From Pseudomonas putida (GTDB lineage: Bacteria; Pseudomonadota; Gammaproteobacteria; Pseudomonadales; Pseudomonadaceae): DNA of 64,000 bases. Below, piece by piece: positions 1 to 10,057 of the stretch. Under the pieces are notes generated by a model. The model did not search any database. It saw only the letters and a list, made by a program, of their open reading frames with translations, and was not told where the DNA came from. The position numbers and the translations under genes were made by a program. Numbering within the stretch: the stretch's first letter is position 1; every line of letters starts with the position of its first letter. Location: the NCBI RefSeq assembly GCF_028682475.1, contig NZ_JANHLE010000005.1, forward strand, positions 62,001 through 126,000, given 5' to 3'.

Positions 1-2
1 CA

Positions 3-77
3 CGCCTGCCGCGTCAACCGCGCTTCTCCCAGCACGCGCCACTGATCGTGGACTACGACTGGACGCTGACGATCTGA
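3..77 (+). CDS. crc: Crc catabolite repression control protein (3' end only)
   Basis: Only the last 24 codons are in the window. They read as an ExoIII/EEP-fold C-terminus with the segment RFSQHAPLIVDYDW, which contains the H-A-P motif typical of the family. Crc has the exonuclease III fold without nuclease activity and works with Hfq to repress translation of catabolic mRNAs. The call rests on this tail and on the neighbours, because crc sits beside the DUF4870 gene and rph in Pseudomonas. A plain exodeoxyribonuclease III cannot be excluded from so short a piece. Confidence 0.75.
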   Translation, partial: RLPRQPRFSQHAPLIVDYDWTLTI

Positions 78-83
78 TTCGTT

Positions 84-126
84 CAGGCACAAAAAAACCG
101 ACCTCGCGTCGGTTTTTTTGTGCCTG
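84..126. terminator. Bidirectional intrinsic terminator between crc and the DUF4870 gene
   Basis: A perfect 19-bp inverted repeat (84-102 and 108-126) with a 5-nt loop includes a run of seven A on the left and seven T on the right. It lies between the stop codons of two convergent genes, so it can end both transcripts. Confidence 0.9.
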
Positions 127-140
127 CTGTCAGCTAATCA

Positions 141-509
141 TTATTTGATCGGCCGCCAGGTCATCGGGTAACGATAGGGCTGCCCGTCATTGGCCTTGAC
201 CCCGGCAACGATCGTGAGCACCAGCACGGCTACCATCAGCATGCCGAACAACACGATCCCCACCAGCACGAACATCAGCGCAAAGCAGATGATCGAGGCC
301 AGGAACACGGTGAGCTGAAAATTCAGCGCTTCCTTGCCCTGGGCATCGATGAACGGATCAAGGTCTTTTTTCCAGATCCACATCACCAGCGGACCCAGCA
401 GGTTGCCAAACGGCACCACCAGCCCCAGCAGGGCGGCCAGGTGACAGAACATCGCCCACTGACGAATCTCGGCATTGGGGGTGGGCAACTGCAACGGTTG
501 CTCGGTCAT
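141..509 (-). CDS. DUF4870 (Tic20-like) small membrane protein
   Basis: This 122-residue protein has three or four hydrophobic segments: roughly residues 18-45, then a long stretch near 68-105. The segment FIDAQGKEALNFQLT is typical of DUF4870 proteins. It should lie in the inner membrane. The family's function is not established. The start has a good AAGGAG ribosome site. It is convergent with crc and upstream of nothing on its own strand; rph lies just behind it on the same strand, 24 bp away, so the two may be co-transcribed. Confidence 0.85.
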   Translation of the reverse strand: MTEQPLQLPTPNAEIRQWAMFCHLAALLGLVVPFGNLLGPLVMWIWKKDLDPFIDAQGKEALNFQLTVFLASIICFALMFVLVGIVLFGMLMVAVLVLTIVAGVKANDGQPYRYPMTWRPIK

Positions 510-533
510 GTTCTGCTCCTTGCCGTGTCGAAA

Positions 534-1256
534 TCAGTCAGCCAGCGAAGCTTGCTGCAGTTCGAACAGATCGACCATGCCTTTTTGCGCCAGCGCCAGC
601 ATGGCGTTGAGCTCTTGCGGCTGGAACGGCGCGCCTTCGGCAGTGCCCTGCACTTCGATGAAGCCACCCTGGCTGGTCATGACGACGTTCAGGTCGGTCT
701 CGGCAGCCGAGTCTTCCAGGTAGTCCAGGTCGAGCACAGGCTCACCCTGGTACATGCCCACCGAGACGGCAGCGATCATGTGCTTGAGCGGGTCGCCGCC
801 TTTCAGGCCGCCACGCTTCTTGACCACGCGCAGGGCATCGACCAGTGCAACCATGGCACCGGTGATCGACGCGGTGCGGGTACCGCCATCGGCCTGGATC
901 ACGTCGCAGTCGACGTACAGGGTGATGTCGCCGAGCTTGCTCATGTCCAGCGCGGCACGCAGCGAACGGCCGATCAGACGCTGGATTTCGAGGGTGCGAC
1001 CACCCTGCTTGCCGCGCGCGGCTTCACGCTGGTTACGCTCGCCGGTGGAGCGCGGCAGCATGCCGTATTCGGCGGTCAGCCAGCCTTGGCCCTGACCTTT
1101 GAGGAAGCGCGGCACACCGTTCTCGACGCTGACGGTACAGACGACTTTGGTGTCACCGAACTCGACCAGTACTGATCCCTCGGCGTGTTTGGTGTAGTTG
1201 CGGGTGATGCGGATCGAGCGGAGCTGATCGGCGGCGCGACCACTTGGACGTTTCAT
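534..1256 (-). CDS. rph: Ribonuclease PH
   Basis: At 240 residues it has the usual RNase PH length. It trims the 3' ends of tRNA precursors by phosphorolysis, releasing nucleoside diphosphates. The family motifs are intact: the N-terminal [13 protein letters not shown], the central GRSLRAALD and the phosphate-site region [18 protein letters not shown]. The start is the ATG at 1256, with a weak ribosome site. It is divergent from yicC, with which it shares a 241-bp intergenic region, an arrangement conserved in Pseudomonas and enterics. Confidence 0.97.
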   Translation of the reverse strand: MKRPSGRAADQLRSIRITRNYTKHAEGSVLVEFGDTKVVCTVSVENGVPRFLKGQGQGWLTAEYGMLPRSTGERNQREAARGKQGGRTLEIQRLIGRSLRAALDMSKLGDITLYVDCDVIQADGGTRTASITGAMVALVDALRVVKKRGGLKGGDPLKHMIAAVSVGMYQGEPVLDLDYLEDSAAETDLNVVMTSQGGFIEVQGTAEGAPFQPQELNAMLALAQKGMVDLFELQQASLAD

Positions 1257-1291
1257 TTGGGATACCTGTACTGGGTTTGAATCTGCCCAGC

Positions 1292-1297
1292 ATTATA
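1292..1297 (-). promoter_or_regulatory. Likely -10 box of the rph promoter
   Basis: On the minus strand the sequence GCTCTATAATGC gives a perfect TATAAT about 36 bp before the rph start. No good -35 element is visible 17 bp upstream of it. Confidence 0.45.
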
Positions 1298-1410
1298 GAG
1301 CGCACCGGGCGCGGAGGACACGTCTATTGTCGCAGCCCCGAAAACGGTGGGCCCAGAGGCGTTGGTCGGTTTTTTCCGGGTATTGTCTGACTGTTTGTAA
1401 CATCAGTGCA

Positions 1411-1440
1411 TTGGGAGCCTGCCGCGCACTGCGCTACAAT
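1411..1440 (+). promoter_or_regulatory. Likely sigma-70 promoter of yicC
   Basis: TTGGGA at 1411-1416 and TACAAT at 1435-1440 are separated by 18 bp, about 57 bp before the yicC start. Both elements are near consensus. Confidence 0.5.
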
Positions 1441-1497
1441 CTTGCGCCTTTGCAGCCGGTTGGCTTTTCCTTGACCCTTTTTTGCGAGGTACTTCCC

Positions 1498-2995
<1,498 letters not shown>

Positions 2996-3000
2996 GCAAC

Positions 3001-3036
3001 CGGTCACTCCAGCCGCTTAGCGGCGGCTGGAGACCG
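3001..3036. terminator. Stem-loop between convergent gmk and the permease gene
   Basis: CTCCAGCCGC (3007-3016) pairs with its complement at 3023-3032, and CGGT/ACCG extends the stem. There is no T-run. It overlaps the permease stop codon. It is a probable weak or factor-assisted terminator. Confidence 0.45.
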
Positions 3037-4567
3037 TGGCATGACGTTGCAGGGTCATGCCCAGGAAGAACGCCGGCGCCCGCAGGCGTGACAGCATCAT
3101 CAGCCCCAGCCCCAGCAGTGTGATGATCATTGCGATCACGAACACCAGGCCCAGACCACCGACATGCGAACCGCTGCCAAACGACGGTGAAGCGCTGTCG
3201 TAGGCCGTCTGCAGGAAGATCACCGAGAGAATGCCGCCACCGAGCAGCGGGCACAGGCCACGCATGAAGAAGTGACGCACGCTGTCGAACAGGCTGTGGC
3301 GGAAATACCAGACACAGGCATAGGCGGTCAGCGAGTAGTAGAAGCAGATCATCATGCCCAGGGCGGTGATGGTGTCGGCCAGCACGTTCTCACTCAGGGT
3401 ACGCATGGTGACGTAGAACACACCTGCGGCCACACCGGCGCAGATCGTCGCGTAACGCGGGGTTTTCGAGCGCGGGCAGATATTGGCGAAGCGCTCAGGT
3501 ACTGCACCGTAGTAACCCATGGCCAGCAAGGTGCGCGCCGGTGCCACAAAGGTCGATTGCAGCGAGGCAGCGGTGCTGGCCAATACCGCGATCGACATGA
3601 GGATCGCCAGCGGGCCCATGACCGGACCGGCCAGGTGGGCAAAGACGTTCTCCTGGATGCGCGGGTTGTTCAGGCCCAGGCCGACATCGCCGATACCGGC
3701 AAACTGCAGCGTGGCAATCGCCGTGACCAGATACAGAGCAAGAATCAGCAGCACCGTCAGGGTCGCCGCCCGGCCGGGGGTATCACCGCTGCCCACGGAC
3801 TCTTCACTGATGCTCAGGCACACGTCCCAGCCCCAGAAGATGAAGATCGACAACGACAGGCCGGCGGCAAATGACGAGAAGGATTCGACACCAAAAGGGT
3901 TGAACCAGTCGAAATCGAACTCCAGCGGCGGCATCTGCGCAGACTCGCCAAACGCAGCCATGGCAAAGCCCACCAGCACCACCAGTTGCAGTGCCACCAG
4001 GGAGTACTGCACGGTCATGGTCGTGGTGATCCCGCGACAGCAGATCCACACCGCCATGGCGATGAACACGCAACAGGTGACGACGTTGATCAACAGGTTA
4101 TCGGCCAGCGCCGCCACCTCGTGGCTGCCGGTGATCTGCCCAAGGAACAGATAGAAGAAGTCGACCGCCACCCCCGCGAGGTTGGACAGCACAATGGTGG
4201 TAGCCGTTACCAGGCCCCAACCGCCGATCCAGCCGATCATCGGGCCGAACGCCCGCGCCGACCAGGTAAAGGAGGTACCGCTGTCAGGTTCGGCCGAGTT
4301 CAGCTCGCGGTAGCCCAGGGCCACCAGCAGCATCGGCAGGAAACCGACGATGAACACCGCCGGCAGGTGAGCACCGACTTCACGCACGGTTGGGCCGAGG
4401 GCGCCAGTGAGGGTGTAGACCGGTGCAATGGTGGAGATACCCAGGACAATGCTCGCCAGCAGACCAAGGCGGCCCGCGGCCAGCCCTTTGGATGCTTTCG
4501 ATGCACCTTTTTCCTGGGTGCGAGCCTGTCCCATTCCTGGGGACAGGCCAGCTTCGTATTCGCTCAT
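3017..4567 (-). CDS. APC-family amino acid/amine permease
   Basis: This is a 516-residue integral membrane protein with about 12 hydrophobic segments. A short charged N-terminus is followed by LGISTIAPVYTLTGALGP, which resembles the unwound first helix of APC amine and amino acid transporters. It is the last gene of a minus-strand operon (ligase, aldehyde dehydrogenase, hydrolase, permease), though a 111-bp gap precedes it. The context points to uptake of the amine degraded by the other three enzymes, as PuuP does for putrescine. The exact substrate cannot be read from the sequence. Confidence 0.85.
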   Translation of the reverse strand: MSEYEAGLSPGMGQARTQEKGASKASKGLAAGRLGLLASIVLGISTIAPVYTLTGALGPTVREVGAHLPAVFIVGFLPMLLVALGYRELNSAEPDSGTSFTWSARAFGPMIGWIGGWGLVTATTIVLSNLAGVAVDFFYLFLGQITGSHEVAALADNLLINVVTCCVFIAMAVWICCRGITTTMTVQYSLVALQLVVLVGFAMAAFGESAQMPPLEFDFDWFNPFGVESFSSFAAGLSLSIFIFWGWDVCLSISEESVGSGDTPGRAATLTVLLILALYLVTAIATLQFAGIGDVGLGLNNPRIQENVFAHLAGPVMGPLAILMSIAVLASTAASLQSTFVAPARTLLAMGYYGAVPERFANICPRSKTPRYATICAGVAAGVFYVTMRTLSENVLADTITALGMMICFYYSLTAYACVWYFRHSLFDSVRHFFMRGLCPLLGGGILSVIFLQTAYDSASPSFGSGSHVGGLGLVFVIAMIITLLGLGLMMLSRLRAPAFFLGMTLQRHATVSSRR

Positions 4568-4678
4568 GAGTAGTTGCCGCCGCTTTTACTATTGTTTTTC
4601 AGGACGCCCCGCAGCGCGTCCGCTTGCACTCATTGAAACCTGTTGCTGTTGCTTGAATTCCGGATTAACCGGATGACC

Positions 4679-5458
4679 TCATAGGGTCTTCTCCCGGTGA
4701 CGCTCGCCCCTTGCACGGGCCAGGCATGCCTCACGAAACGCCTGGAACAGACGCAACGAAACCGGGTTCTCGGCCATGCGGTATTCGGGGTGCCATTGCA
4801 CACCGACCACAAAGCCCGGGGCGTCCTCCATGGACACCGCTTCGATCAATCCGTCCGGCGCCAGGGCCTCAGCCCGCAGGCCGTCAGCCAGGCGATCGAT
4901 GCCTTGGCTGTGAAGCGAATTGACCATGAAGCTCTGCTCCAGCCCCAGCCGTTCGAACAGCCCGCCGGGCTGTACGCTAACGCTATGGCGTGGGCTGTAT
5001 TGCTCTTCCAGTGGCGCGTCCTGCGGCTCGCGGTGATCGAGGAAACCTGGCAGTTCCTGCACGCGCTGGTGCAGGCTACCGCCCAAGGCAACATTCAATT
5101 CCTGGAATCCACGGCAGATGCAGAACACCGGCACACCGGTGGCAATGGCGGCCTGCAGCAACGGCAGGGTCAGCCGGTCGCGAAACACATCGTGCTTCGT
5201 GCCTTCCACGCTGGGGGCGCCATTGTAATGATGCGGCTCGACATTAGAAGGCGAACCGGTAAAAAGAATGCCACTTAAGCGTTCCAGCACGCGCTGCGGG
5301 TCCACCGGCTCGGCGCGCGCCGGCAGGATCAGCGGGATTCCGGCGAAACCTGCCGCTTCGACATACTTGTCGCCGACGGTGTGCGAAGAATTATTGCCCA
5401 ATTGCTGACGACAGGCGGAAATGCCAATCAAAGGCGGCAGGTCATTGGTAGTTTGCAT
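4679..5458 (-). CDS. puuD: Gamma-glutamyl-gamma-aminobutyrate hydrolase (PuuD-like)
   Basis: This class I glutamine-amidotransferase-like hydrolase has 259 residues. It would cleave gamma-glutamyl-GABA or a related gamma-glutamyl amino acid to release glutamate. The nucleophile is Cys115 in FCICRGFQE, and the triad is completed by His223 and Glu225 in QWHPEY. GTKHD at about 87-91 and GGSLHQ at about 126-131 match PuuD proteins. The start has a strong GGGAGG ribosome site. It lies 14 bp after the aldehyde dehydrogenase gene in the same operon. Paralogues exist in Pseudomonas (PauD), so the symbol denotes the family. Confidence 0.88.
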   Translation of the reverse strand: MQTTNDLPPLIGISACRQQLGNNSSHTVGDKYVEAAGFAGIPLILPARAEPVDPQRVLERLSGILFTGSPSNVEPHHYNGAPSVEGTKHDVFRDRLTLPLLQAAIATGVPVFCICRGFQELNVALGGSLHQRVQELPGFLDHREPQDAPLEEQYSPRHSVSVQPGGLFERLGLEQSFMVNSLHSQGIDRLADGLRAEALAPDGLIEAVSMEDAPGFVVGVQWHPEYRMAENPVSLRLFQAFREACLARARGERHREKTL

Positions 5459-5472
5459 GGGTTCACCCTCCC

Positions 5473-6966
5473 TTACAGCTTGATCCAGGTCGCCTTGAGT
5501 TCGGTGTATTTGTCAAAAGCGTGCAGCGACTTGTCGCGGCCATTACCCGACTGCTTGAACCCGCCAAACGGAGCGGTCATGTCGCCGCCGTCGTACTGGT
5601 TGACCCAGACGCTGCCGGCGCGCAGGGCACGGGCGGTGTTGTGGGCACGGGAGATGTCGCTGGTCCAGACGGCTGCGGCCAGGCCGAAGGGTGAATCGTT
5701 GGCGATGGCCACGGCTTCTTCGGCGCTGTCGAAGGTGATGACCGACAGCACCGGCCCGAAGATTTCTTCACGGGCGATACGCATGGCGTTGGTCACGCCA
5801 TCGAAGATCGCCGGCTGCAGGTAAACACCGCAGGTGTCTTCCAGCACGCGCTCACCACCCGTGAGCAAGGTGGCGCCATCGGCTTTGCCGGCTTCGATGT
5901 AGCCGAGCACGGTATCCAGCTGGGTGCTGTCCACCAGAGCGCCGACGCGGGTCTCGGGATCCAGGGCGTGCCCAGGCTTCCAGGCCTTAAGCGCCTCGAC
6001 CACCATCGGCAGGAAGCGATCCTTGATGCTGCGCTCGACCAGCAGGCGCGAACCGGCAATGCACACTTCGCCCTGGTTGAAGGCGATGGCCGCTGCGGCT
6101 GCATCGGCAGCCGCCTGCAGGTCAGGGGCGTCGGCAAAGACGATGTTCGGGCTCTTGCCACCGGCTTCCAGCCAGACCCGCTTCATGTTCGACTCGCCGG
6201 CATAGACCATCAACTGCTTGGCAATACGCGTGGAGCCGGTGAACACCAGGGTATCGACATCCATGTGCAAGGCCAGCGCCTTGCCGACCGTATGGCCGTA
6301 GCCAGGCAGCACGTTCAGCACACCGGCCGGGAGACCGGCGTCGAGCGCCAACTGGGCGATACGGATCGCCGTCAGCGGTGATTTTTCGGACGGTTTGAGG
6401 ATCACCGAGTTACCGGTGGCCAGGGCCGGGCCGAGCTTCCAACAGGCCATCATCAGTGGAAAGTTCCACGGAACAATGGCCGCAACCACGCCGACCGGCT
6501 CGCGGGTGACCAGACCCAGCTGGTCGGACGCGGTTGCAGCAACTTCGTCATAAATCTTGTCGATGGCTTCGGCGTGCCAGCGGATGGCATTGGCCGCAGC
6601 CGGGATATCAATGCTCAGGGCATCGGCAATCGGCTTGCCCATGTCCAGGGTTTCCAGCAACGCCAGCTCTTCGGCGTTGGCCAGCAGCAGATCGGCGAAC
6701 GCAATAAGCACCCGCTTGCGCTGCGCCGGCGGCTGTTTGGCCCAGACGCCGCTGTCAAAGCTACGGCGGGCTGCCGCCACGGCACGCTCGGCGTCGGCGC
6801 TGTCGCAACTGGCGACCTGCGCCAGCTGGCGGCCATCGACCGGGCTTGAACAATCGAAAGTGTCACCAGCAACACTGGCGCAATACTGCCCGTCGACAAA
6901 GGCACGGCCTTCGATCTTCAGGGTCTGGAACAGCTGTTCCCAGTGTTCACGTGGTGCAATTGTCAT
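5473..6966 (-). CDS. NAD(P)-dependent aldehyde dehydrogenase (PuuC-like)
   Basis: At 497 residues this is a full-length ALDH. Catalytic Cys302 sits in FNQGEVC and Glu267 in WLEAGGKSP. The cofactor site includes VPWNFP (166-171) and the FTGST motif (242-246). In this operon it would oxidise a gamma-glutamyl-aminoaldehyde to the acid, the PuuC step. It lies between the ligase gene (18-bp gap) and the hydrolase gene (14-bp gap). ALDH specificity cannot be read from sequence, so the substrate is inferred from context only. Confidence 0.9.
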   Translation of the reverse strand: MTIAPREHWEQLFQTLKIEGRAFVDGQYCASVAGDTFDCSSPVDGRQLAQVASCDSADAERAVAAARRSFDSGVWAKQPPAQRKRVLIAFADLLLANAEELALLETLDMGKPIADALSIDIPAAANAIRWHAEAIDKIYDEVAATASDQLGLVTREPVGVVAAIVPWNFPLMMACWKLGPALATGNSVILKPSEKSPLTAIRIAQLALDAGLPAGVLNVLPGYGHTVGKALALHMDVDTLVFTGSTRIAKQLMVYAGESNMKRVWLEAGGKSPNIVFADAPDLQAAADAAAAAIAFNQGEVCIAGSRLLVERSIKDRFLPMVVEALKAWKPGHALDPETRVGALVDSTQLDTVLGYIEAGKADGATLLTGGERVLEDTCGVYLQPAIFDGVTNAMRIAREEIFGPVLSVITFDSAEEAVAIANDSPFGLAAAVWTSDISRAHNTARALRAGSVWVNQYDGGDMTAPFGGFKQSGNGRDKSLHAFDKYTELKATWIKL

Positions 6967-6984
6967 TGTTGTTTTCTCCGGGCA

Positions 6985-8367
6985 TCACACGGTATGCAGG
7001 TACCAGTTGTATTCGAGGTCGGAAATCGACACCTCGAATTCGGCCATTTCGCTTTCCTTGCAGGCGACAAAAATGTCGATGTAGTCCGGGCTGATGTACT
7101 TGTTCAGCACTTCGCTGTCATCGAGTTCACGCAGCGCATCGCGCAAGTTGTTCGGCAGGCTCTGCTCCAGCTGTTCGTAGGAGTTGCCTTCAATCGGCGC
7201 GCCCGGTTCGATCTGGTTGGTCAGGCCGTGGTGAATACCGGCGAGGATCGCCGCCATCATCAGGTACGGGTTGGCGTCGGCGCCGGCCACGCGATGCTCG
7301 ATGCGCACGGCATCGCTGCTGCCGGTCGGTACGCGGACCGCCACGGTGCGGTTGTCCAGGCCCCAGCTAGGCGCATTCGGCACATAGAACTGGGCGCCGA
7401 AACGGCGGTAGGAGTTGATGTTCGGGCAGAGGAAAGCCATCGATGCCGGCATGGTTTCCAGCACACCGCCGATGGCGTGGCGCAGGGTCTCGCTCTGCTC
7501 GGGGTCATCGCTGGTGAAGATGTTCTTGCCGGTTTTCTTGTCCAGCAACGAGATATGCACATGCAGACCGTTGCCCGCCTGGCCCGGGTAAGGCTTGGCC
7601 ATGAAGGTGGAATCCATTTCATGGTCGTAGGCAATGTTCTTGATCAGGCGCTTGAGCAATACCGCGTAGTCGCAGGCCTTGATCGCGTCGGCAACGTGGT
7701 GCAGGTTGACCTCGAACTGCGCCGGCGCGCTTTCCTTGACGATGGCATCAGCAGGAATGCCCTGCTCTTTCGCCGCTTCGAGCATGTCCTGCAGGCAATC
7801 GACGTACTCGTCCAGATCGTCGATCAGGTACACCTGAGTCGATTGCGGGCGCTTGCCGGAAATCGGCGAACGCGGTGGCTGCGGCCGGCCGTTGAGGTTG
7901 TCCTGGTCGATCAGGTAGAACTCCAGCTCGAACGCCGCGCAGATATCCAGGCCCAACGCGTCGAACTTCTCCACCACACCACGCAGGACTTCCCGCGGGT
8001 CGGCGAAGAACGGCGTGCCGTCCAGCTCGTGCATGGTCATCAGCAACTGCGCGGTAGGACGCTTCTGCCAGGGTTCGAAGCTCAGGGTGCCGGGGATCGG
8101 GAAACAGATGCGGTCGGCGTCGCCGATATCCAGGCCCAGACCGGTGCTTTCCACGGTGGAACCGTTGATGTCCAGGGCGAACAGCGAGGCCGGCAGGTTG
8201 ATGCCTTTTTCGTAGACCTTGACCAGGCTCGCGCGCTCGATGCGCTTGCCACGTACCACGCCGTTCATGTCGGCAATCAGCAGATCGACAAATTGCACCT
8301 CAGGGTGGGCCTGGAGAAATTCACCCATCTCGTCGAGAGGGATGGCGCGCGGGGAGACCGACGTCAT
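6985..8367 (-). CDS. Glutamine synthetase family gamma-glutamylamine ligase (PuuA/SpuI-like)
   Basis: This 460-residue type I glutamine synthetase fold protein is expected to join glutamate to an amine using ATP. The C-terminal catalytic core has CPNINSYRRFGAQF, PNAPSWGLDNRTVAVRVP and RIEHRVAGADANPYLMMAAI, matching gamma-glutamylputrescine synthetases rather than GlnA. GlnA of Pseudomonas is encoded elsewhere, and this neighbourhood is catabolic. AAGGATG before the ATG is the ribosome site. It is the first gene of the operon and divergent from the LysR gene at 8611, its likely regulator. Confidence 0.9.
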   Translation of the reverse strand: MTSVSPRAIPLDEMGEFLQAHPEVQFVDLLIADMNGVVRGKRIERASLVKVYEKGINLPASLFALDINGSTVESTGLGLDIGDADRICFPIPGTLSFEPWQKRPTAQLLMTMHELDGTPFFADPREVLRGVVEKFDALGLDICAAFELEFYLIDQDNLNGRPQPPRSPISGKRPQSTQVYLIDDLDEYVDCLQDMLEAAKEQGIPADAIVKESAPAQFEVNLHHVADAIKACDYAVLLKRLIKNIAYDHEMDSTFMAKPYPGQAGNGLHVHISLLDKKTGKNIFTSDDPEQSETLRHAIGGVLETMPASMAFLCPNINSYRRFGAQFYVPNAPSWGLDNRTVAVRVPTGSSDAVRIEHRVAGADANPYLMMAAILAGIHHGLTNQIEPGAPIEGNSYEQLEQSLPNNLRDALRELDDSEVLNKYISPDYIDIFVACKESEMAEFEVSISDLEYNWYLHTV

Positions 8368-8530
8368 GGCTAGGCATCCTTTGATTTTTTTATCGAACGA
8401 CTGTGAGGAGGTACTGCGGCGCTAACGGGAGCGGCGATGGTTTCATTTGTTCTTTTATGTGTCCCATCGTGGGGAACTGCAGAGCGCTGTCATATAGGAC
8501 TTTCGTTCCACATGCTGACAACGTTACGAG

Positions 8531-8559
8531 TTGATTCACGACTGCTGCCGCACTATAGA
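8531..8559 (+). promoter_or_regulatory. Likely sigma-70 promoter of the LysR gene
   Basis: TTGATT (8531-8536) and TATAGA (8554-8559) have a 17-bp spacer and lie about 52 bp before the LysR start. They fall in the 243-bp divergent region between the ligase and LysR genes, where the LysR protein would be expected to bind. Confidence 0.55.
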
Positions 8560-8610
8560 ATGGCCCTAGCGCAACAGACATTGGCATTTAGGCAAGCAAA
8601 GAGTGCACCC

Positions 8611-9489
8611 ATGCAATATCAGATCAGTCACGCCGACCTCTCACTGGTACTCGCCCTGGTACGCGGACGTTCACTGGCAAAGGCCGCAGAACTGCTGCGG
8701 GTGGATGTTTCGACGGTGTTCCGCTCGATCCGGCGCATGGAAGCTGCCCTCGGTACCGCATTGTTCGTCAAGAGCCGCAAAGGCTACATTCCCACCGGTA
8801 CCGCCCAGGCCCTGGCCGAGCAGGCCGAGCGCGCCGAACAGGCGCTGGATGCCGCGCGGGTAGCGCTGGAGCACGGTGAGCAGGTGGTCAGCGGTACCGT
8901 TCGCCTGACCTGTACCGATGCCGTGTTGCACAGCCTGTTGCTGCCGGCACTGGCCGAGTTCATGCCGGCCTACCCGGCCCTGTCGCTGGAACTGGCGACC
9001 TCCAACACCTTCGCCAACCTCAGCCGCCGCGATGCCGACCTCGCCCTGCGCCTGACCAACTCGCCACCGGAGCACCTGGTCGGCCGCTGCCTGGGCTCGG
9101 CTTCTTATGTGGTCTGTGGCCGCGAGGAGTATCGCGAAAAGCTCAAGCAAGCCCCGGCCAGCCTGGCGTGGATCGCGCCGGATGACGCCATGCAGGACCA
9201 CCCCACGGTGGTCTGGCGCAATGAGCATTTGCCCGGTGTGACGCCACGCTATCGCTGCAGCAGCATCTCCGCGATTGCCCAACTGGTGACTGCCGGGCTG
9301 GGAGTGGCGGCTTTGCCGGATTACATGGCGCACACCTTGCCGGGCGTTGAACCCTTGAGCGAGGCGCTGCCGGGATGCGACACCGAAGTCTGGCTGCTGA
9401 CCCGCCCGGATTGCCGGGCTTTGCGCTCGGTGCAGACTTTGTTCGATGAGCTGACGCCGCGGCTGCGCGATGCCTTGGGGCGTCAGTAA
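8611..9489 (+). CDS. LysR-family transcriptional regulator of the gamma-glutamylation operon
   Basis: The protein has 292 residues. A winged HTH covers about residues 5-62, with [19 protein letters not shown] and [16 protein letters not shown]. An effector-binding domain follows from about 90. The ATG at 8611 puts the HTH at the very N-terminus, as expected, so the longer reading from 8437 is rejected. It is divergently transcribed from the ligase-dehydrogenase-hydrolase-permease operon, the classic LysR arrangement, so it probably controls that operon in response to the amine or a breakdown product. Its target is an inference. Confidence 0.88.
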   Translation: MQYQISHADLSLVLALVRGRSLAKAAELLRVDVSTVFRSIRRMEAALGTALFVKSRKGYIPTGTAQALAEQAERAEQALDAARVALEHGEQVVSGTVRLTCTDAVLHSLLLPALAEFMPAYPALSLELATSNTFANLSRRDADLALRLTNSPPEHLVGRCLGSASYVVCGREEYREKLKQAPASLAWIAPDDAMQDHPTVVWRNEHLPGVTPRYRCSSISAIAQLVTAGLGVAALPDYMAHTLPGVEPLSEALPGCDTEVWLLTRPDCRALRSVQTLFDELTPRLRDALGRQ

Positions 9490-9495
9490 ATCGCT

Positions 9496-9553
9496 ATCGC
9501 GGGGCAAGCCCGCTCCCACAGGTCACCCTGTGGGAGCGGGCTTGCCCCGCGAT
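9496..9553. repeat. Pseudomonas REP pair (inverted)
   Basis: A perfect 27-bp inverted repeat (9496-9522 and 9527-9553) with a 4-nt loop contains the core CGGGGCAAGCCCGCTCCCAC. The same core occurs at four other places in this window. It sits 7 bp after the LysR gene stop. Confidence 0.93.
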
Positions 9554-9730
9554 GCTTTAAATCCGACAACACGACAAACAGTTGTGCCAGAGCCCCGGAA
9601 GTGGTTATCGTCAGAACTATCAAGGACCCGAAACAAAATCAAAGCTTCCCTAAAGGCTGGTGATTTTTTAAACTATCGAGTCCGCTCGCCCATTCGGGCT
9701 GAACACCGCATTTGCTACTTGAGGAAGACC

Positions 9731-9997
9731 ATGGCCCGCGTAACCGTTGAAGACTGCCTAGAACACGTGGATAACCGTTTTGAGCTGGTCATGCTCTCTA
9801 CCAAGCGTGCCCGTCAGCTGGCCACCGGCGGCAAAGAGCCGAAAGTGGCATGGGAAAACGACAAACCTACCGTCGTTGCCCTGCGTGAAATCGCTGAAGG
9901 CATCTGCACCCCTGAATTCATCGCTGCCGAATCCATTGTCGAAGTCGAGCCTGCCTTTGCCTTCGGTAGCGAGGAAGAGGCCAACGAGGCCGTCTAA
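9731..9997 (+). CDS. rpoZ: RNA polymerase omega subunit
   Basis: This 88-residue omega subunit helps assemble the beta' subunit and contributes to ppGpp response. The N-terminal [20 protein letters not shown] and the middle [12 protein letters not shown] are the conserved omega motifs. spoT follows 60 bp downstream on the same strand, as in most gammaproteobacteria. The upstream partner gmk is displaced here by the amine-catabolism block. Confidence 0.97.
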   Translation: MARVTVEDCLEHVDNRFELVMLSTKRARQLATGGKEPKVAWENDKPTVVALREIAEGICTPEFIAAESIVEVEPAFAFGSEEEANEAV

Positions 9998-10057
9998 GCC
10001 TATGCCTGGTCGACGTAGTACGGCGCAGGTCCCCTTTCCTCGGCAGGAGGTAATCCT

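Noticed and set aside
441..1175. Long plus-strand frame opposite rph
   Set aside because: It is the antisense shadow of rph, with no ribosome site and no recognisable protein.
6943..8373. 476-codon plus-strand frame opposite the ligase gene
   Set aside because: It mirrors the glutamine-synthetase-like gene, whose motifs are clear. High GC produces long antisense frames here.
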